Positions 52,661 to 64,000 of a stretch of DNA of 64,000 nucleotides are shown one piece after another. Source of the stretch: Mermis nigrescens (Eukaryota > Nematoda > Enoplea > Mermithida > Mermithidae). Position 1 is the stretch's first letter; the number at the start of each line of letters is the position of its first letter. The notes beneath the pieces are model-generated. The model ran no database searches and was not told the DNA's origin. It worked only from the letters and a program-made list of their open reading frames with translations. The translations under genes were made by a program, and so were the position numbers. The DNA lies in contig JAVLUZ010000154.1 in the NCBI GenBank assembly GCA_036768485.1, positions 8,730,342 through 8,794,341 on the forward strand, written 5' to 3'.

Positions 52661-54250
52661 CAGTGTTTTTTTTTGTATTCGGTAAAGATTTTTCCCGATG
52701 TACAAAAAGACTTTTTCGGGACCGTCTTTTTGTAACATTGTGTACAAAGATTTTAGGGAAGACAGAAATTGCAAAAAGATCTGAAATTCGCAAAAATTTT
52801 CGGCGCTTCGCGCCGTACGTGAGTAATTGTGTGTTCAATATATCGTGAAGATGGCAGAAATTGCATTTCAAGAAGAAAAATAACAACTTTTTCGGCGCTT
52901 TGCGCCGTTTTACGATGATTCTTAGTGATTTTGCCCTTAGAGATCTACAACTATACACTACCAAAAGTCGAACAACTCTGTTTGCTACTGTACCATATAG
53001 AGCTGTGCCGGGGCCAGGCTCCCGGCTCCTGGCCCCGGCGCCGGGGCCTAAGGCCCCGCCCCGGGCCGGGGCCAGGCTGGCCCCGGCACCGGGGCCGGGG
53101 CCAATGTTAGAGTTGATTATAATAGAGAAAATTGATAATGTTTTGGGCAGATTTACCTTCAAACTCAATTTCAAGCAAACCACAGATCTTGCTAATTCAA
53201 ATCTTTATTTCACTATGTCAGATTGGTGCAAATTTCTAATTAATAATCAAAATTGACATATTTTAAATTGCAATTCATATAGACGAGCAATTCCAGCTTG
53301 CTTGGTAGCAGACAGCTACGTCTATCAGAACAAATAGAATAGTAAGCCTTCAAAAGTGCAAAGTAAAGCACATTGAAAAACGCATCCAAGTCAGAGGAGT
53401 TAAATCCATACATGGGCAGCTCAAAAATTCTAGGAGTCCAAAATTCAAAAAGTGCCTGATAATATATGGTAGAGCGAAAAAAACACCCTTTTCTCGCGTT
53501 TCTCAATGAGAGCTATCCATTAGCATAAAAAAACCGCAGAAAAACAGAAAAAATTCTGAAAATCAATTTCTGGGGGGTCTAGCGGATTTTTTCTGGGGGG
53601 AAATGTGAATTATGGGGGGTCTAGATCCCCCAATGCCCATGTTCTGTTATATCTTGTAATCCCAACAAATATTAACGCTTGACGTGCATATCTACAAGCA
53701 AGAATATATGCATAGGTACATATGAGGGGTAGGGCAGGGTCGTACTATGAGCATGGTAAAGCACGCTATTATTGGCCCCGGCCAGGCCCCGGCCCCGGCC
53801 CCGGCCCCGGCACCGGGGCCTAGGCCCCGGCCCCGGCCCCGGCAAAAAAGGCGGCCCCGGCACAGCTCTAGTACCATATTACAGTACCCGAAAATTTGTG
53901 TGCACAAAATGTACAACGATTTTCAGGAAGACAAAAACTGTAAAAAGATGTAAACTTCCCGAAAAATTGTTTGTCCTACATATATTTTAAATGGCAGAAG
54001 TTGCATTTAGAATGGAAAAATGTCAAATTTTTCGGCGGCCGTTTTGAGACAATTTTCAGTAATTTTTGGCGTCAGAAACCCAGAAATTAGCTAAAATGCA
54101 CTACCAAAGATCGAAAACCCTGTTTCACCACACTAAAATCGCTACCGTACTATATTATAGTACACAAAAATTTGCGTGTATTAAATGTACAAAGACTCTT
54201 GGAGACCATCTTTGTACATGTACAACCGGACCTTGTACAAAAAAACACTG
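52661..54250 (+). mobile_element. hAT-type MITE ('gtacaaagac' family), interrupted copy
   Basis: Ends CAGTGTTTTTTTTTGTATTC and TACAAAAAAACACTG; flanks CCCCCTCC and TCCTCTCC agree at 6 of 8. The body matches 23769-24184 up to 52998 and again from 53872, with an 873-bp element between. Confidence 0.78.
52999..53871. mobile_element. hAT-like element nested in the MITE
   Basis: Inverted termini AGAGCTGTGCCGGGGCC / GGCCCCGGCACAGCTCT. TACCATAT lies outside both ends (52991-52998 and 53872-53879), a perfect 8-bp duplication; two extra bases (AG) lie at the right border. Both ends extend into GGCCCCGGC-type repeats. No transposase. Confidence 0.88.
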
Positions 54251-54284
54251 TCCTCTCCCGACTATTAGAAAAAGTTAACTTTTT

Positions 54285-54395
54285 GGCCTTTATTAGGCGT
54301 GTTTTGACCATTTTTGACCAAAAATTGGAGGTCATTTATCATTTACCCCCCTAAAAATGGCAGGGAATCCCCAAATTTTGAGCCGTTACATGTAT
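54285..54395. mobile_element. Partial 'CATGTAACAGGGGG'-family element
   Basis: Has the right-end blocks only: 'ttttgaccaaaaattggagg', 'aaaatggcaggga', 'gagccgttacatgtatg'. Confidence 0.55.
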
Positions 54396-54680
54396 GACCC
54401 AAGCACTTGTATTTAAGGATACTACGAGCTAACTTTACATAGAACAAGGAGCACCAGATGGAGGTCTTATAGGATTTTATTCGAAAACCGCATTTTTGGT
54501 ATTTTCCATTGCTCTTTTCGAAGTTTAGCAAAAAACCGTTTTTTACTTTTTTCGTAGAGTCAGTCTACAGCATTCAGAGGCCATAAAATAGTTAAATCTA
54601 ATTATAAGATTCCTCAAGAAAATTTTACATTTTTTTTATCCAGGGAGTGAAGACCTCACACGTGCATGTCTGGTCATTAC

Positions 54681-54812
54681 TTCGATATCCCAATCATATC
54701 GCTGCAAATAAAGGCAGGCCTCATTTCGATCTTCTGTGCTACATATCTCTTGGAAATGGAGAATGGCCATTTCATTTGATTCGTTAGCAGGAGGTATGTT
54801 TGAAGTATCCAT
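54681..54812 (-). CDS. FAF1/FAF2-like gene, exon 1 (UBA-like domain)
   Basis: ATG at 54812 with an in-frame stop 12 bases upstream. 44 codons end at donor GAA/GTAATG (54680). The peptide starts MDTSNIPPANESNE; the segment MAILHFQEICSTEDRNEACL then YLQRYDWDIE follows the FAF-family N-terminal UBA-like domain (ILxFQxxTG-type helix, then LExxxWDIExAV). Known: FAF1/FAF2 bind ubiquitin and p97/VCP and act in ER-associated degradation and lipid-droplet turnover. Family call from the short domain only. Confidence 0.72.
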
Positions 54813-54907
54813 ATCAATAATTTAAACAGTAAATAAGGTTAAGTCTTTGTATTGGATTAAACGCATAACTAGAATAATTAATGCAGTAGCAATTAATAAT
54901 ATATATA

Positions 54908-55603
54908 CGAGGGTTGTTAATTAAGTTCGTTTTAGCTGTCTAATAACTTTTTCTGTATAAGAGATATCAACATGTGGTTTTTTGCATATGGTGACGCAAC
55001 TTCTGCTTTACATTACTAGAGTCACCATTTTTTCTATTTTTTCCGCCTTTTCTAGAAAAATTTTTTAAAATACCTCACTTCTTTGGTTAAGAAAAACAAC
55101 TTTTATCTTGTCGCAGCTTGGGCACTGATTAGCATTTGATCTCAAAATTTCGGTAAAACAAAGACAGTTTATGACTTTCATTGATGCACTACCAAAAATC
55201 CCATTGTGATTAATTTTCTCTTTTTAGTGATGCATTTTTCGTTAAAACTCAATTTTTTGCTGATTTTGACAAAAAATTTGCTTCATCACAAATGCACGTT
55301 TTATGAACAAAAAACATTCTAAAAGTGCTTTACAACGTTGGATACTCTCAGCTGAAATATTTATCTTTTTCCTTGAAGAATGAAGTCATGGGACCTTCTG
55401 TTTAGGGCTATCTTTAATCAATTTTTAATCTACGATAAAACAAAATTATTTTACTGGAAAGCGGAAAAAAGATAAGAAGAAATGATGAGTTCAGAGATGT
55501 AAAAGCAGAAGTTGCAGAATAACGAGCAGAAAACCGCGTGTTAATAACTCTGATAGAAAAAAAGTTATTAGACAGCTAAAACGAACTTAATTAACAACCC
55601 TCT
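54908..55603. mobile_element. Mariner-like MITE
   Basis: Inverted repeats of about 47 bp: CGAGGGTTGTTAATTAAGTT ... and AACTTAATTAACAACCCTC, extending through 'cgttttagctgtctaataac'. TA on each side (54906-54907, 55604-55605). Terminal sequence and TA duplication fit mariner-type elements. 696 bp, no transposase frame. It lies 94 bp upstream of the FAF-like start codon. Confidence 0.82.
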
Positions 55604-55605
55604 TA

Positions 55606-56774
55606 TATATTTACTTCATAAATTAACAATGAGTATAGTGAGCAATGGTGTATATATATAATAGTGTATATATAATAATATACAATAGTGCCATTCTCGA
55701 GAGCTACTTGAAGATGACACCACTTCAATGTATTTGAAAGACGCCCAAATAATTTAGTGTAATTGTAGGCGTTTCGATTACATTTAATCTACTAACATGG
55801 CGTAATCCGAATTTCAAAAAAATTCAGCCTTTTTAAAATTAGGAATGACACGTAATGGATAACAAATGGGCCGATAGAGACTTACAAATCTGTTGCTTCA
55901 TTCATACATCTCCATACTATTTTATAATCTAAATACTTACTTTCATTAACTAGATTTTCCTATATTTTATTAAATTTAAAGACATGAAGTATTCGAAAAG
56001 TAAAAGGACCGAGGTTCTGCATTAAAAGTGTTTTCACAAAATGTTCAACAATTAAAAGAGAAAAGCTGCCAAATAAAAATTTTTCAATCCCGAGAAGATC
56101 AATTTCTCACTTATTTTTTATTTTCACATCATCCTAAACCAACTTGAACTTATATTATTTTTTAATTTTAAAAACTTAACTTTAATAATTTCTGCTATAT
56201 TTATGCTAAAAAGTAACTTTAAAAACATCAGTCCACGCAAATTTTCATACTAGAAAAAAGGATTGAAAGTTTAAAACGCATATATAAATACAGCGGCATT
56301 TTTTGAGATAGTTGCCGAAATATAAATTTCTCACTGTTATCAATAAGAAAGTTTTAAAAATGCACAAAATGCGCCAATGCTTAAGACGGTGACTGGCCAG
56401 ACCGATCCAGCAACGGACCAAAGGGTCTAGGATTCGGGAAAACAAGCGTCAATAAATACTGCAAAAATTATCACATTTGGGCACATTAAGATCATTTTTA
56501 AAAAACAACACCCGAATTCTCCCATAAATTCTTAATTGTTGCAATGTAGGACGAAGTGAAAAGTCCAAAAAAGGCATTATTTCATGCCTAGGACGCATTT
56601 TTTTACGTTTTTATGGACTTTTCATGTACAGCAATTTTCGGACTCCCCTGACAAAAATCTTGGCTAAGCCTATGGTTCCACTCACCGTTTTTTCCCTTTT
56701 TTGGTCTATTTGTCAACCAAAATTTTTTGAGAAATGGAAAAAATTTTTGGGCTTGGTTGGCGTTTGTGGAAATT
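55606..56774. other. Gene-free AT-rich stretch
   Basis: Short TATATA runs at 55650-55680; otherwise nothing supported. Confidence 0.5.
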
Positions 56775-56775
56775 T

Positions 56776-57230
56776 TTTGTAATGTTAAAAATGCGTTTTA
56801 GAGAGTTAAAACTTCGGCGCTTCGCGCCGAGTGGTTAATTCTTGCTTATTATTAATCTTTAAGCCGCGCCGCGTCAATTTGCAGCATTTTTATCGACAAT
56901 CTGGTCTAGAGCTTCACTACAATTGAAAATTCTTATCTTCTGCACGGATTCGGTTAGTTCTTGTAATGCAAAAATGCGTTTTAGAGAAGTGAAACTGCAA
57001 AAACTCTTCGGTTGATTTAATTCTTACTTGTTATTGATGTTTGAGCCGCGCGGCGCCAATTTGCAGCATTTTTCTCGATAATATAGTCCTAGAACTCCAC
57101 TACGATTGAAAATCCTTACCTTCTGCACAGTTTTTGTAATGCAAAAATGATTAAGAGAGCTAAAATTTCAAAATTTTTCTGGCGCTTCGCGCCATTTGAT
57201 AAATTATAGTTTTAATTGTCAGAAACGACT
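56776..57230. repeat. Tandem repeat, ~180-bp unit, about 2.3 copies
   Basis: Starts at 56776, 56961 and 57137 with 'tttgtaatgcaaaaatg'. Shared blocks: 'gttttagagaagtgaaac', 'ttaattcttacttgttatt', 'caatttgcagcattttt'. A CGGCGCTTCGCGCCG palindrome is in copies 1 and 3 and has decayed in copy 2. Confidence 0.8.
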
Positions 57231-58974
57231 TCAGAATTGGCTAAAATGTTACACTGAAGGAAGGAAATTAAAGTTTCAACATAAATAACGTACACTGATC
57301 GTGATATTTCTTGTAGAGCGCGAAATTTTTATACAAAAAGTGCATCAAACACCGCTATTGCATGTGTACATAAAATTTTCTTCTCAAAAAACACTGATTT
57401 TTCAACACAGGCACTCTATTTTAAACGTTTTTAGACCTCCCAAAAAACGTGTAAAAAAGTCGAAAAAAGTGGAAAAAAATTTTGGGTTCGGTCTATGTCA
57501 ACCAAATTGCTGGGAAAAAACGGTGGTTCCACTGACTTCCTTTCGAATAAATGAAAAACAGGTACCTACCCACAGTCAGTGATCGGACTGAGGGTACTTT
57601 TTGGACACTCGGCCTCGGCCGAGGCGACTTAAAAATCCTTGCCTCGGCCGAGGCCGGGGTAATGCCGAGGGTCAAGCTTATATAACTATACCCATAAATA
57701 GTACTCTTAGAATATTTTGTATGCACATGAGCTAGAGAATAATCATAATATTAAACACTTTATCGAAAGTCAAACAATGCACTTTTATTTTCAATAATAG
57801 TAGATTAAATGTGTGAAGGATTTATTGATTAAAGTCAGCAGCATGAAAGCATACTTAATTTAACAAGTTGCCGTTGATGAAGACTTGGAAAAGTTGATAA
57901 AAAATATGGCTGAACCAGGGGATTTTTTTAGCGCCACCCCCATTTGCGCAGCCGCTAATGGCCAGGATAGAAGCGTTTGCGCGCGGAGCTTCTCATTAGC
58001 GCACCAAAAAACCTTTAAATGCTTGGCGATAGGCAAAAATAAGGGCATTTTTGAACTTCTGATGCGCTCCATGTACTGCTGACTGACAATAAATTCTGGC
58101 AAGAAATTTAAAAAATTCTTACTACTGGTTCCAACTCGAACAAGAAATCTAATGGTAAAAATATCAATTTGATACCTGATTTCTCATTGCCTTGCCTATA
58201 CTAGACTGAGCGATTTCTTCAAGCTGTCTTTGCAGTTTGCACTCAATTTTCGTGTATTGCAAAATGCAACCGCTATACAGAAACCAATAATTAGATGCAA
58301 AGCGCCCGAAATTTTGGCATCTTCTCAATGTGTATCTCAAGGCTGGGCTATTTCAAAGATAAATTTAAAATGAAAACAATTAATTTGGCACCATGCACCA
58401 CAAAAACAAGGATTCATTACTGCAAAGATGCTAAAGCAGGGATTCGCTTATGATGAAACAGGAAAGCGGTGGTTGGCAAACACAATTAATTCATTCTTAA
58501 GAAGTCGGCGCCAAGCGCCGAAAAAAATTTAAAAATTTTTAAATCAAAATGCAATATAAAATGTTTAAATTTCTAATTTTTTGCCCAAAAAGCCCAAAAA
58601 AGCCTTTGCGCATGGCGCTAATGAACGAAATGTCCCATTAGCGCAGGGCGGGTTTCCTTTGCGCCGCGCTAAAAAAAAACAGTTGGGCTGAACAAGCACT
58701 TAAAAACTATTATTACTATAAATAATAAAACAGTGTCGAAGAAATAAACGAACAAACGAAATAAGCTAAGTAAAGACAGGACTGTAGCCATTGTTGTGCT
58801 CGCTTCTGCAGTAATGCATGTTTAAACACGCTTTTTCGGTCATCCAATTCTGGTGTGGCAGGTAATATGACGGAAACTGCACTGTACTTTCCGATCATAA
58901 TTTCCCAAGGTCCAGAGTTGAGGGAAGGGTGAAATCCCAAAATGGGGGACCAGTAAATTAAGTAGTGTCTTAGT

Positions 58975-59391
<417 letters not shown>

Positions 59392-59489
59392 GGGGCGTAA
59401 CCAGGGGGGCGGGGGGGGACCCTTTGCTTTTTTCTTCAAGTGAAGTGGAAACGGATTGTGGACAGCCATAATGCGTTTTTAGCACACTT

Positions 59490-60000
59490 TTTAGCTTCTA
59501 AACTCAAAATTTTCCGGCGCTTTGCGCCGGATTTCTCATGTTCTGTTTTTTTCTTACCTTAGAAGACTAGATTTTACTTTACAATAACGAATTTGTCAAA
59601 TTTTTCGGCGCTTCGCGCTGGTCGCGCCGGATTTCTTATGTTCTATGTTTTTTCAACCTTAGAAGCCCAGATTTTACTTAAAAATAACGAATTTGTCAAA
59701 AATTTTCGGCGCTTCGCGCCGGATTTCTTATGTTTTATGTTTTTTCAACCTTAGAAGCCCAGATTTTACTTAAAAATAACGAATTTGTCAAAAATTTTCG
59801 GCGCTTCGCGCCGAATTTCTTATGTTCTATGTTTTTTCTTACCTTAGAAGACTAGATTTTCCTTTACAATAACGAATTTGTCAAAATTTTCGGCGCTTCG
59901 CGCTGGATTTCTCATGTTCTATCTTTTTTCTTACCTTAGAAGCCCAGATTTTACTTAAAAATAGTGTATTTGTCAAAAATTTTCGGCGCTTCGCGCCGAT
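59490..60000. repeat. 92-bp satellite with CGGCGCTTCGCGCCG palindrome
   Basis: Palindrome starts at 59515, 59606, 59707, 59799, 59891 and 59984, spacing 91-93 bp (101 once, where GTCGCGCCGG is inserted). Units share 'gatttcttatgttctatg', 'cttagaagcccagatttta' and 'aataacgaatttgtcaaa'. Units are far more alike than in the array at 1950-3200. Confidence 0.95.
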
Positions 60001-60084
60001 TTATTATGTTCTGAATTAGTTTTCTTAACAAAACTGCAAAATTAAATGCAAAGAAAAGAATTTCGAAATGTTTTGGATTTTATA

Positions 60085-60130
60085 TTGATATATATAGATT
60101 TTATATTTTATATTTTATATTTTATATTTA
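60085..60130. repeat. (TATTTTA)n microsatellite
   Basis: Five or so units of TTTTATA. Confidence 0.9.
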
Positions 60131-60354
60131 ATTTGATATTGAGAAATCAGTCATACCGATAGGTTAAAAGATAGATTTTTTCTATCCAAATCTGGAATAA
60201 AGCAAGAAAATTTTTGAATTTTTTCAAATTTTTTTACTCCACCATAATATAGATCTTGTCGAGGAACGCTCAAAAATGCCATTATTTTCGCGTATCTCCT
60301 AATGGTTCCCGAGATATAGGACTTCAAAAATTTTGGGCCCCCCCCCCGAAATAA

Positions 60355-60360
<6 letters not shown>

Positions 60361-60428
<68 letters not shown>
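60361..60428. repeat. (TA)n microsatellite
   Basis: About 34 TA units, next to a G/C-run and A-run. Confidence 0.97.
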
Positions 60429-60432
<4 letters not shown>

Positions 60433-60489
60433 CATACACGTTTTCACATACTGCCAGTGTGTGACCTGCAACCGGCATGCAGTCCTAAA

Positions 60490-60805
60490 CAGTGTTTTTG
60501 TGCAAGATACCTTTTTGCGCGTACAAAGATGGTATCAAAAGTCTTTGATTATTCTGTACATGCAAATTTTTGTGTACTATTATAGTATGGTACAGTAGCG
60601 ATTTGGTGTGGTAAAACAGGGTTTTTCGACCTTTGGTAGTGCATCTTAGCTGATTCCTGAATTGCTGAATATTTGACATTTTTGCAAATTTACACCTTTT
60701 TACAGTTTTTGTCTCTCCAAAACTCTTTGTGCATGTACAAAGACGGTCCTGAAAAGATTCTGTATATACATTATGAAAAATCTTTGCCCAATACGAAAAA
60801 CCGTG
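60490..60805 (-). mobile_element. hAT-type MITE ('gtacaaagac' family), inverted copy
   Basis: Left CAGTGTTTTTGTGCA, right GAAAAACCGTG. Flanks GTCCTAAA (60482-60489) and GCCCTAAA (60806-60813) match at 7 of 8. Body is the reverse complement of 23769-24184, shorter in the middle. Confidence 0.85.
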
Positions 60806-60849
60806 GCCCTAAATGTGATAATTCGGCTTGAATTGAATAAATAATATTA

Positions 60850-61467
60850 GTTCGGCGCGAAGCGCCGAAATTGTTATCAGCTTTTGATGAAATTTACATA
60901 AAACTCGACTGAGCAAGCTAAAACAACTTGTACTACAAAATCAGAAATATTACAGATATTTTAACATGCCAATTAAATCTTGTAATAAGCACTACTGTGC
61001 TTAGAAATCCAATGCAACATTAGGATAAATTAGTCAATTTTATTTTTGAACGGCAAAAAAGTGCAGTTATTAAATAGTACTTATTTTGCATAAAATTTTT
61101 AAAAACAGTATAAATAGATACAAAAGATATTTAAATCTGCATGAAGATGCTTAGATTACACAAAAATTGATTTTGGAGTGTTTATTTCCCCTGCTTCAAT
61201 CTAAATAGAGTATATTAGCGATATTTTGCGCGAAGCGCCGAAAACTTTTTAAAATTTCCCAAAATAAACTGAAAAACGATATAATCAATATCACATTGTA
61301 CAAGAAAGTATTTTAACATTGTATAAAAATGGCTCCAAAAAAATGCACGAGCCGAAATTGATTTTTGGCGAAACCTGCATTTGTTGGCCATTTTTAGGTG
61401 CGTTTTGCGATTTTCCGCAGAAAATTCGTGATCATTTACCCCCTCTCCCATAAAAATGGCGGAAAAC
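60850..61467. other. Gene-free stretch with two palindrome copies
   Basis: GGCGCGAAGCGCC-type palindromes at about 60853 and 61229. A degraded 'CATGTAACAGGGGG'-family piece starts near 61340. Confidence 0.5.
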
Positions 61468-61712
61468 CATACGTGCAACAGGGGGTTCGGGGAATTCCCC
61501 ATCCACCCAGGGTTGGACGTCCTCCCCACACCCTTCCCTCCAACGTCAGGAAATTTTGACCCACCCTCCCCGTTTTTGGCGAAAATTTGCGCTTTTTTGG
61601 CTATTTTTAGGTGCTTTTGCCATTTTTGACATAAAATTAGAGTCGCTAATCCCACCTCCTTCTAAAAATGGCCAGGGACCCCTACCCGAAATTTCAAGCC
61701 GTTACATGTATG
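61468..61712. mobile_element. 'CATGTAACAGGGGG'-family element
   Basis: Starts CATACGTGCAACAGGGGG and ends GCCGTTACATGTATG; block order as at 11905-12120. Confidence 0.65.
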
Positions 61713-62190
61713 CCGAGGAGCCCCTCGCGAAAATTTTGAGCTGTTGCATGCATGTTTTATAGTGATAGTTAGTCTATTCACTCTTGCTTACATTCAAAAA
61801 TACTGTATCACTTCGTGAAATTCTGATAGTTAGCTGCACTTTTGCCATATTAAAAATTAACTTCAAAAATTATTCAAAAGGTTTTCACCAAAAATCGTCT
61901 GACAGTGACTTGAGTCTGGTACCCTGAGAGGAGGGTAATAACCCTCCCTCATACCCCTTTGGGAATGTGTGTTTCCGATCCATGTAGCGGGCGTGAGAAT
62001 TGAAACTTAGTCATCACATGGGTAATAAATTGGCACTTTGCTATATGTAACTTGATGTAACTGGGTACGCGACTAAAACCATAAGAAAAGCCTATAGGTA
62101 AAAAATAGCCTGTGTTCTGCAGATGCATTCTAAATAGGTACTTGGTATTCAACGGATATATTAAACTTATTCAAATTTGATTTTAACCGT
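61713..62190. other. Gene-free stretch inside the 4.7-kb element
   Basis: Nothing supported. Confidence 0.4.
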
Positions 62191-62288
62191 CGGCGCCTTG
62201 GCACTTTTCAGCTTCGCCCTCGGCGCCGAGGCTCCAAAAAACGCCGAGGTGCTGAGGCCGAGGCCTCGGTCCGATCACTGCCCACCGT

Positions 62289-62897
62289 CTGTCGATTATT
62301 ACCAGCTTCTTTATTTTTCATAAGCTTTAGGCTTAGATTCATGTGGGTGGTAGTGCTCCTGCTTAGGTTGATATTACTCCCGCTTAGGTCAAGATAAAGG
62401 AGCTAATGTGCGCACACAGAGCAGGTCCAGTGTTGCCAACCCAAATTTTCAAAAACCCCAAATCACTGGCCAAAAAAACCTCAAAAATTAGGGTAAAACC
62501 TCAAAATTTAGAAATGAATTCTATCCAGTGTACAATAAGGTTTACAGGCTTTGTAGCTATTTTCATTTAAGCTTAGCCCAAATTTATGTGGTTCTGCTTA
62601 AGTGGATCTAATTTTATAGCTTTAACTCAGTTCAGGGTGGCCACTGGCTTCCTAAAATAAAATTCCCGGGTTTTTCCCGGGGTTTCTCGGGTGATTTATG
62701 GGCAATTTCCCGGTTTTAAATCATGCTTTAAACGCACCTGATACATGCAGAAGTGTCATGATAAGAACATGAAAAAGGGTGAGGCACAAGCAACTTTTAA
62801 TCAAACAAATGCAAATACTACCCGAAACGTTTTGGAACAATCATAATTTCTTTTTCAATGATGCTAACGAGTTGTTGATAGCAGTTCTCGCAGCCTA
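62289..62897. other. Gene-free stretch
   Basis: A 'ttcccgggtttttcccgggg' patch near 62665; otherwise nothing supported. Confidence 0.45.
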
Positions 62898-63085
62898 TAA
62901 TATAGTACAGTAGCGATTTTAGTGTGGTAAAAGAGGGTTTTCGATCTTTAGTAGTGTATTTCAGCTAACTTCTAGGTTTCTCACGCCAAAAATTACTACG
63001 AATTGACTCAAAACGGCGCCAAGCGCCGAAAAATTTGGCATTTTTCCATTCTAAATGCAAATTCTGCCATTTTAAAGATATACAG
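62898..63085 (-). mobile_element. Fragment of the 'gtacaaagac' hAT-type MITE
   Basis: Reverse-oriented middle part: 'atatagtacagtagcgattt', 'ggcgccaagcgcc', 'cattttaaagatatac'. Ends where the next hAT-like element starts. Confidence 0.65.
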
Positions 63086-63088
63086 GAC

Positions 63089-63810
63089 CAGTGGCGAATC
63101 TAGGATTTTCCTAAGAGGGGGGCGGTATCCCAGCTGTTCCAAAGACAGTCGAAAATAGATCAAAAAATTTGTCCTTGATGCGCAAAATAGCGTTTTTTGG
63201 TGCTTTACATTGTATACTTTTACATAAAATCACTTGACGCTTAAAATGTTAGACAATTTTGTGCGAAAAAATTATTAAATTTCTTTGACTTTAACAAAAA
63301 CCTGGCGCGAAGCGCCGGAACATTTGTGGAATTTAGGCGGATAGACGTCTAGAAGCATAATTTACTGCTTGATTTCCTATATTTATATCACTTGATGCGA
63401 AACATCGAAATTTTTGATTGAAAATAGAAGAAAACTATGCAAAAATAGCTGTTAAAATTCTTTTGAAATCTACATGAACAGAAAATGGCTTCAAGACAGT
63501 CTTTTTTTGTACAAGGTCCGTTTGTACATATACAAAGATGGTCCCTAAAAGTATTTGTACATTTTGTACACACAAATTTTTGGGTACTATGATATAGTAC
63601 GGTAACGACTTTAGTGTCGTAAAAACAGAGTTGTTCGACCTTTGGTAGTGTATTTTGGCTAATTCCTGGTTTAATGAGGGCAGAAATAAGGTATCATCCG
63701 GCGCCGGAAAAATTAGAGAAGTTATAATCCCTGACGGCCAAAAATCATTGCAAATTGCTTATCCATTCTTTATCTCGCCAAATATTTTTGGCCAATAGGG
63801 AGTGTCAATA
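63089..63810 (+). mobile_element. hAT-like non-autonomous element, copy C, interrupted
   Basis: Starts CAGTGGCGAATCTAGGA; later blocks 'cagtcgaaaatagatc', 'ggcgcgaagcgcc' (63304) and 'gacggccaaaaatcattg' as in copies A and B. A 'gtacaaagat' MITE fragment (63500-63672) interrupts it. Confidence 0.65.
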
Positions 63811-64000
63811 TGACCACTAGAGCTGTTCAATTCGTAAATTTTGCTACCCATGTCTAAAACATGGTGAGAATCAAATAGACAACCTCTTGAATAAAGGCCA
63901 TTTTATGCATAAAACCTGTACAAAACAGAAGAAATAGATGCAAAATACGCTTTAGGTTGTATAAAGACTAAAAATCGAGCGTTTAAACCGCGCGCTTGGG
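63811..64000. other. Right-edge sequence
   Basis: Related to 23215-23605 ('atgcaaaatacgctttagatt', 'gagtgtttaaaccgcgcgctt'), so part of another dispersed repeat cut by the window edge. Confidence 0.5.

Larger units (their letters stand above)
52338..54680. other. Intron 1 of FAF-like gene, filled with nested transposons
   Basis: Contains a hAT-type MITE (52661-54250) split by another hAT-like element (52999-53871) and G-run element pieces. No other gene. Confidence 0.7.

Noticed and set aside
57860..58940. Possible hAT transposase remnant within the 4.7-kb element
   Set aside because: Short minus-strand frames (for example with VILPATPELDD) hint at a dimerisation tail but lack the required motif order.
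59490..60000. CRISPR-like array of regularly spaced palindromes
   Set aside because: Spacers are as conserved as the palindromes, and the window is eukaryotic; this is a satellite.

Overview
The window is eukaryotic, repeat-dominated and AT-rich. Intron-containing exons with GT/AG borders, a U2 snRNA copy, an anoctamin exon, a Penelope-like retroelement and many short inverted-repeat transposons point to an invertebrate animal. The U2 3' stem-loop reminded me of nematode U2, so a repeat-rich nematode is my weak guess for the species group. Almost none of the window is host coding sequence.

Layout. 1-1870 is a degenerate CCAA-type tetranucleotide array. About 1950-3200 is an ~87-bp satellite built around the palindrome GGCGCTTCGCGCC, which recurs all over the window. 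6.0-10 kb holds hAT-like elements, two TA-flanked elements carrying tRNA-like sequence, and a U2 snRNA copy. From 22189 back to 11118 runs an unrecognised minus-strand gene whose four exons join in phase; its introns contain a hAT element with a perfect 8-bp target duplication, a long foldback and a decayed family-B DNA polymerase fragment. 23.7-28.4 kb contains hAT-type MITEs, two tRNA-like plus foldback pairs, and a piggyBac-like element nested in another MITE. 28565-33056 is a ~4.5-kb unit of noncoding repeats interrupted by a Penelope-like fragment; a second copy (34829-38587) sits inside a retrotransposon.

The centrepiece is a minus-strand Ty3/Gypsy-type LTR retrotransposon at 33186-51488, with 1.22-kb LTRs, a TACA target duplication, a purine tract and a primer-site candidate. 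It encodes Gag, protease, RT/RNase H and integrase. Downstream of integrase, where env would lie, is a further coding module of about 4 kb. Its first ORF (42693-40891) shows every catalytic residue of a DEDDy 3'-5' exonuclease of the RNase D/WRN type. I know of no standard Ty3/Gypsy lineage with this domain, and it is the best candidate for an undescribed system. The integrase tail also resembles a PWWP chromatin-reader module. A 513-bp TRIM-like element with its own LTRs, primer site and purine tract is inserted in the gag-pol region.

Immediately upstream of the 5' LTR lies the last exon of an anoctamin gene, then a 17-base assembly gap, then the first two exons of a FAF1/FAF2-like (UBA domain) gene on the same strand; the scaffold join there is suspect. 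From 54.9 kb to the end the sequence is transposon debris, microsatellites, a 92-bp satellite carrying the same palindrome, and a 4.7-kb hAT-like element (57577-62280) defined by inverted termini and an 8-bp target duplication. All family assignments rest on reading the sequence; no database search was possible.
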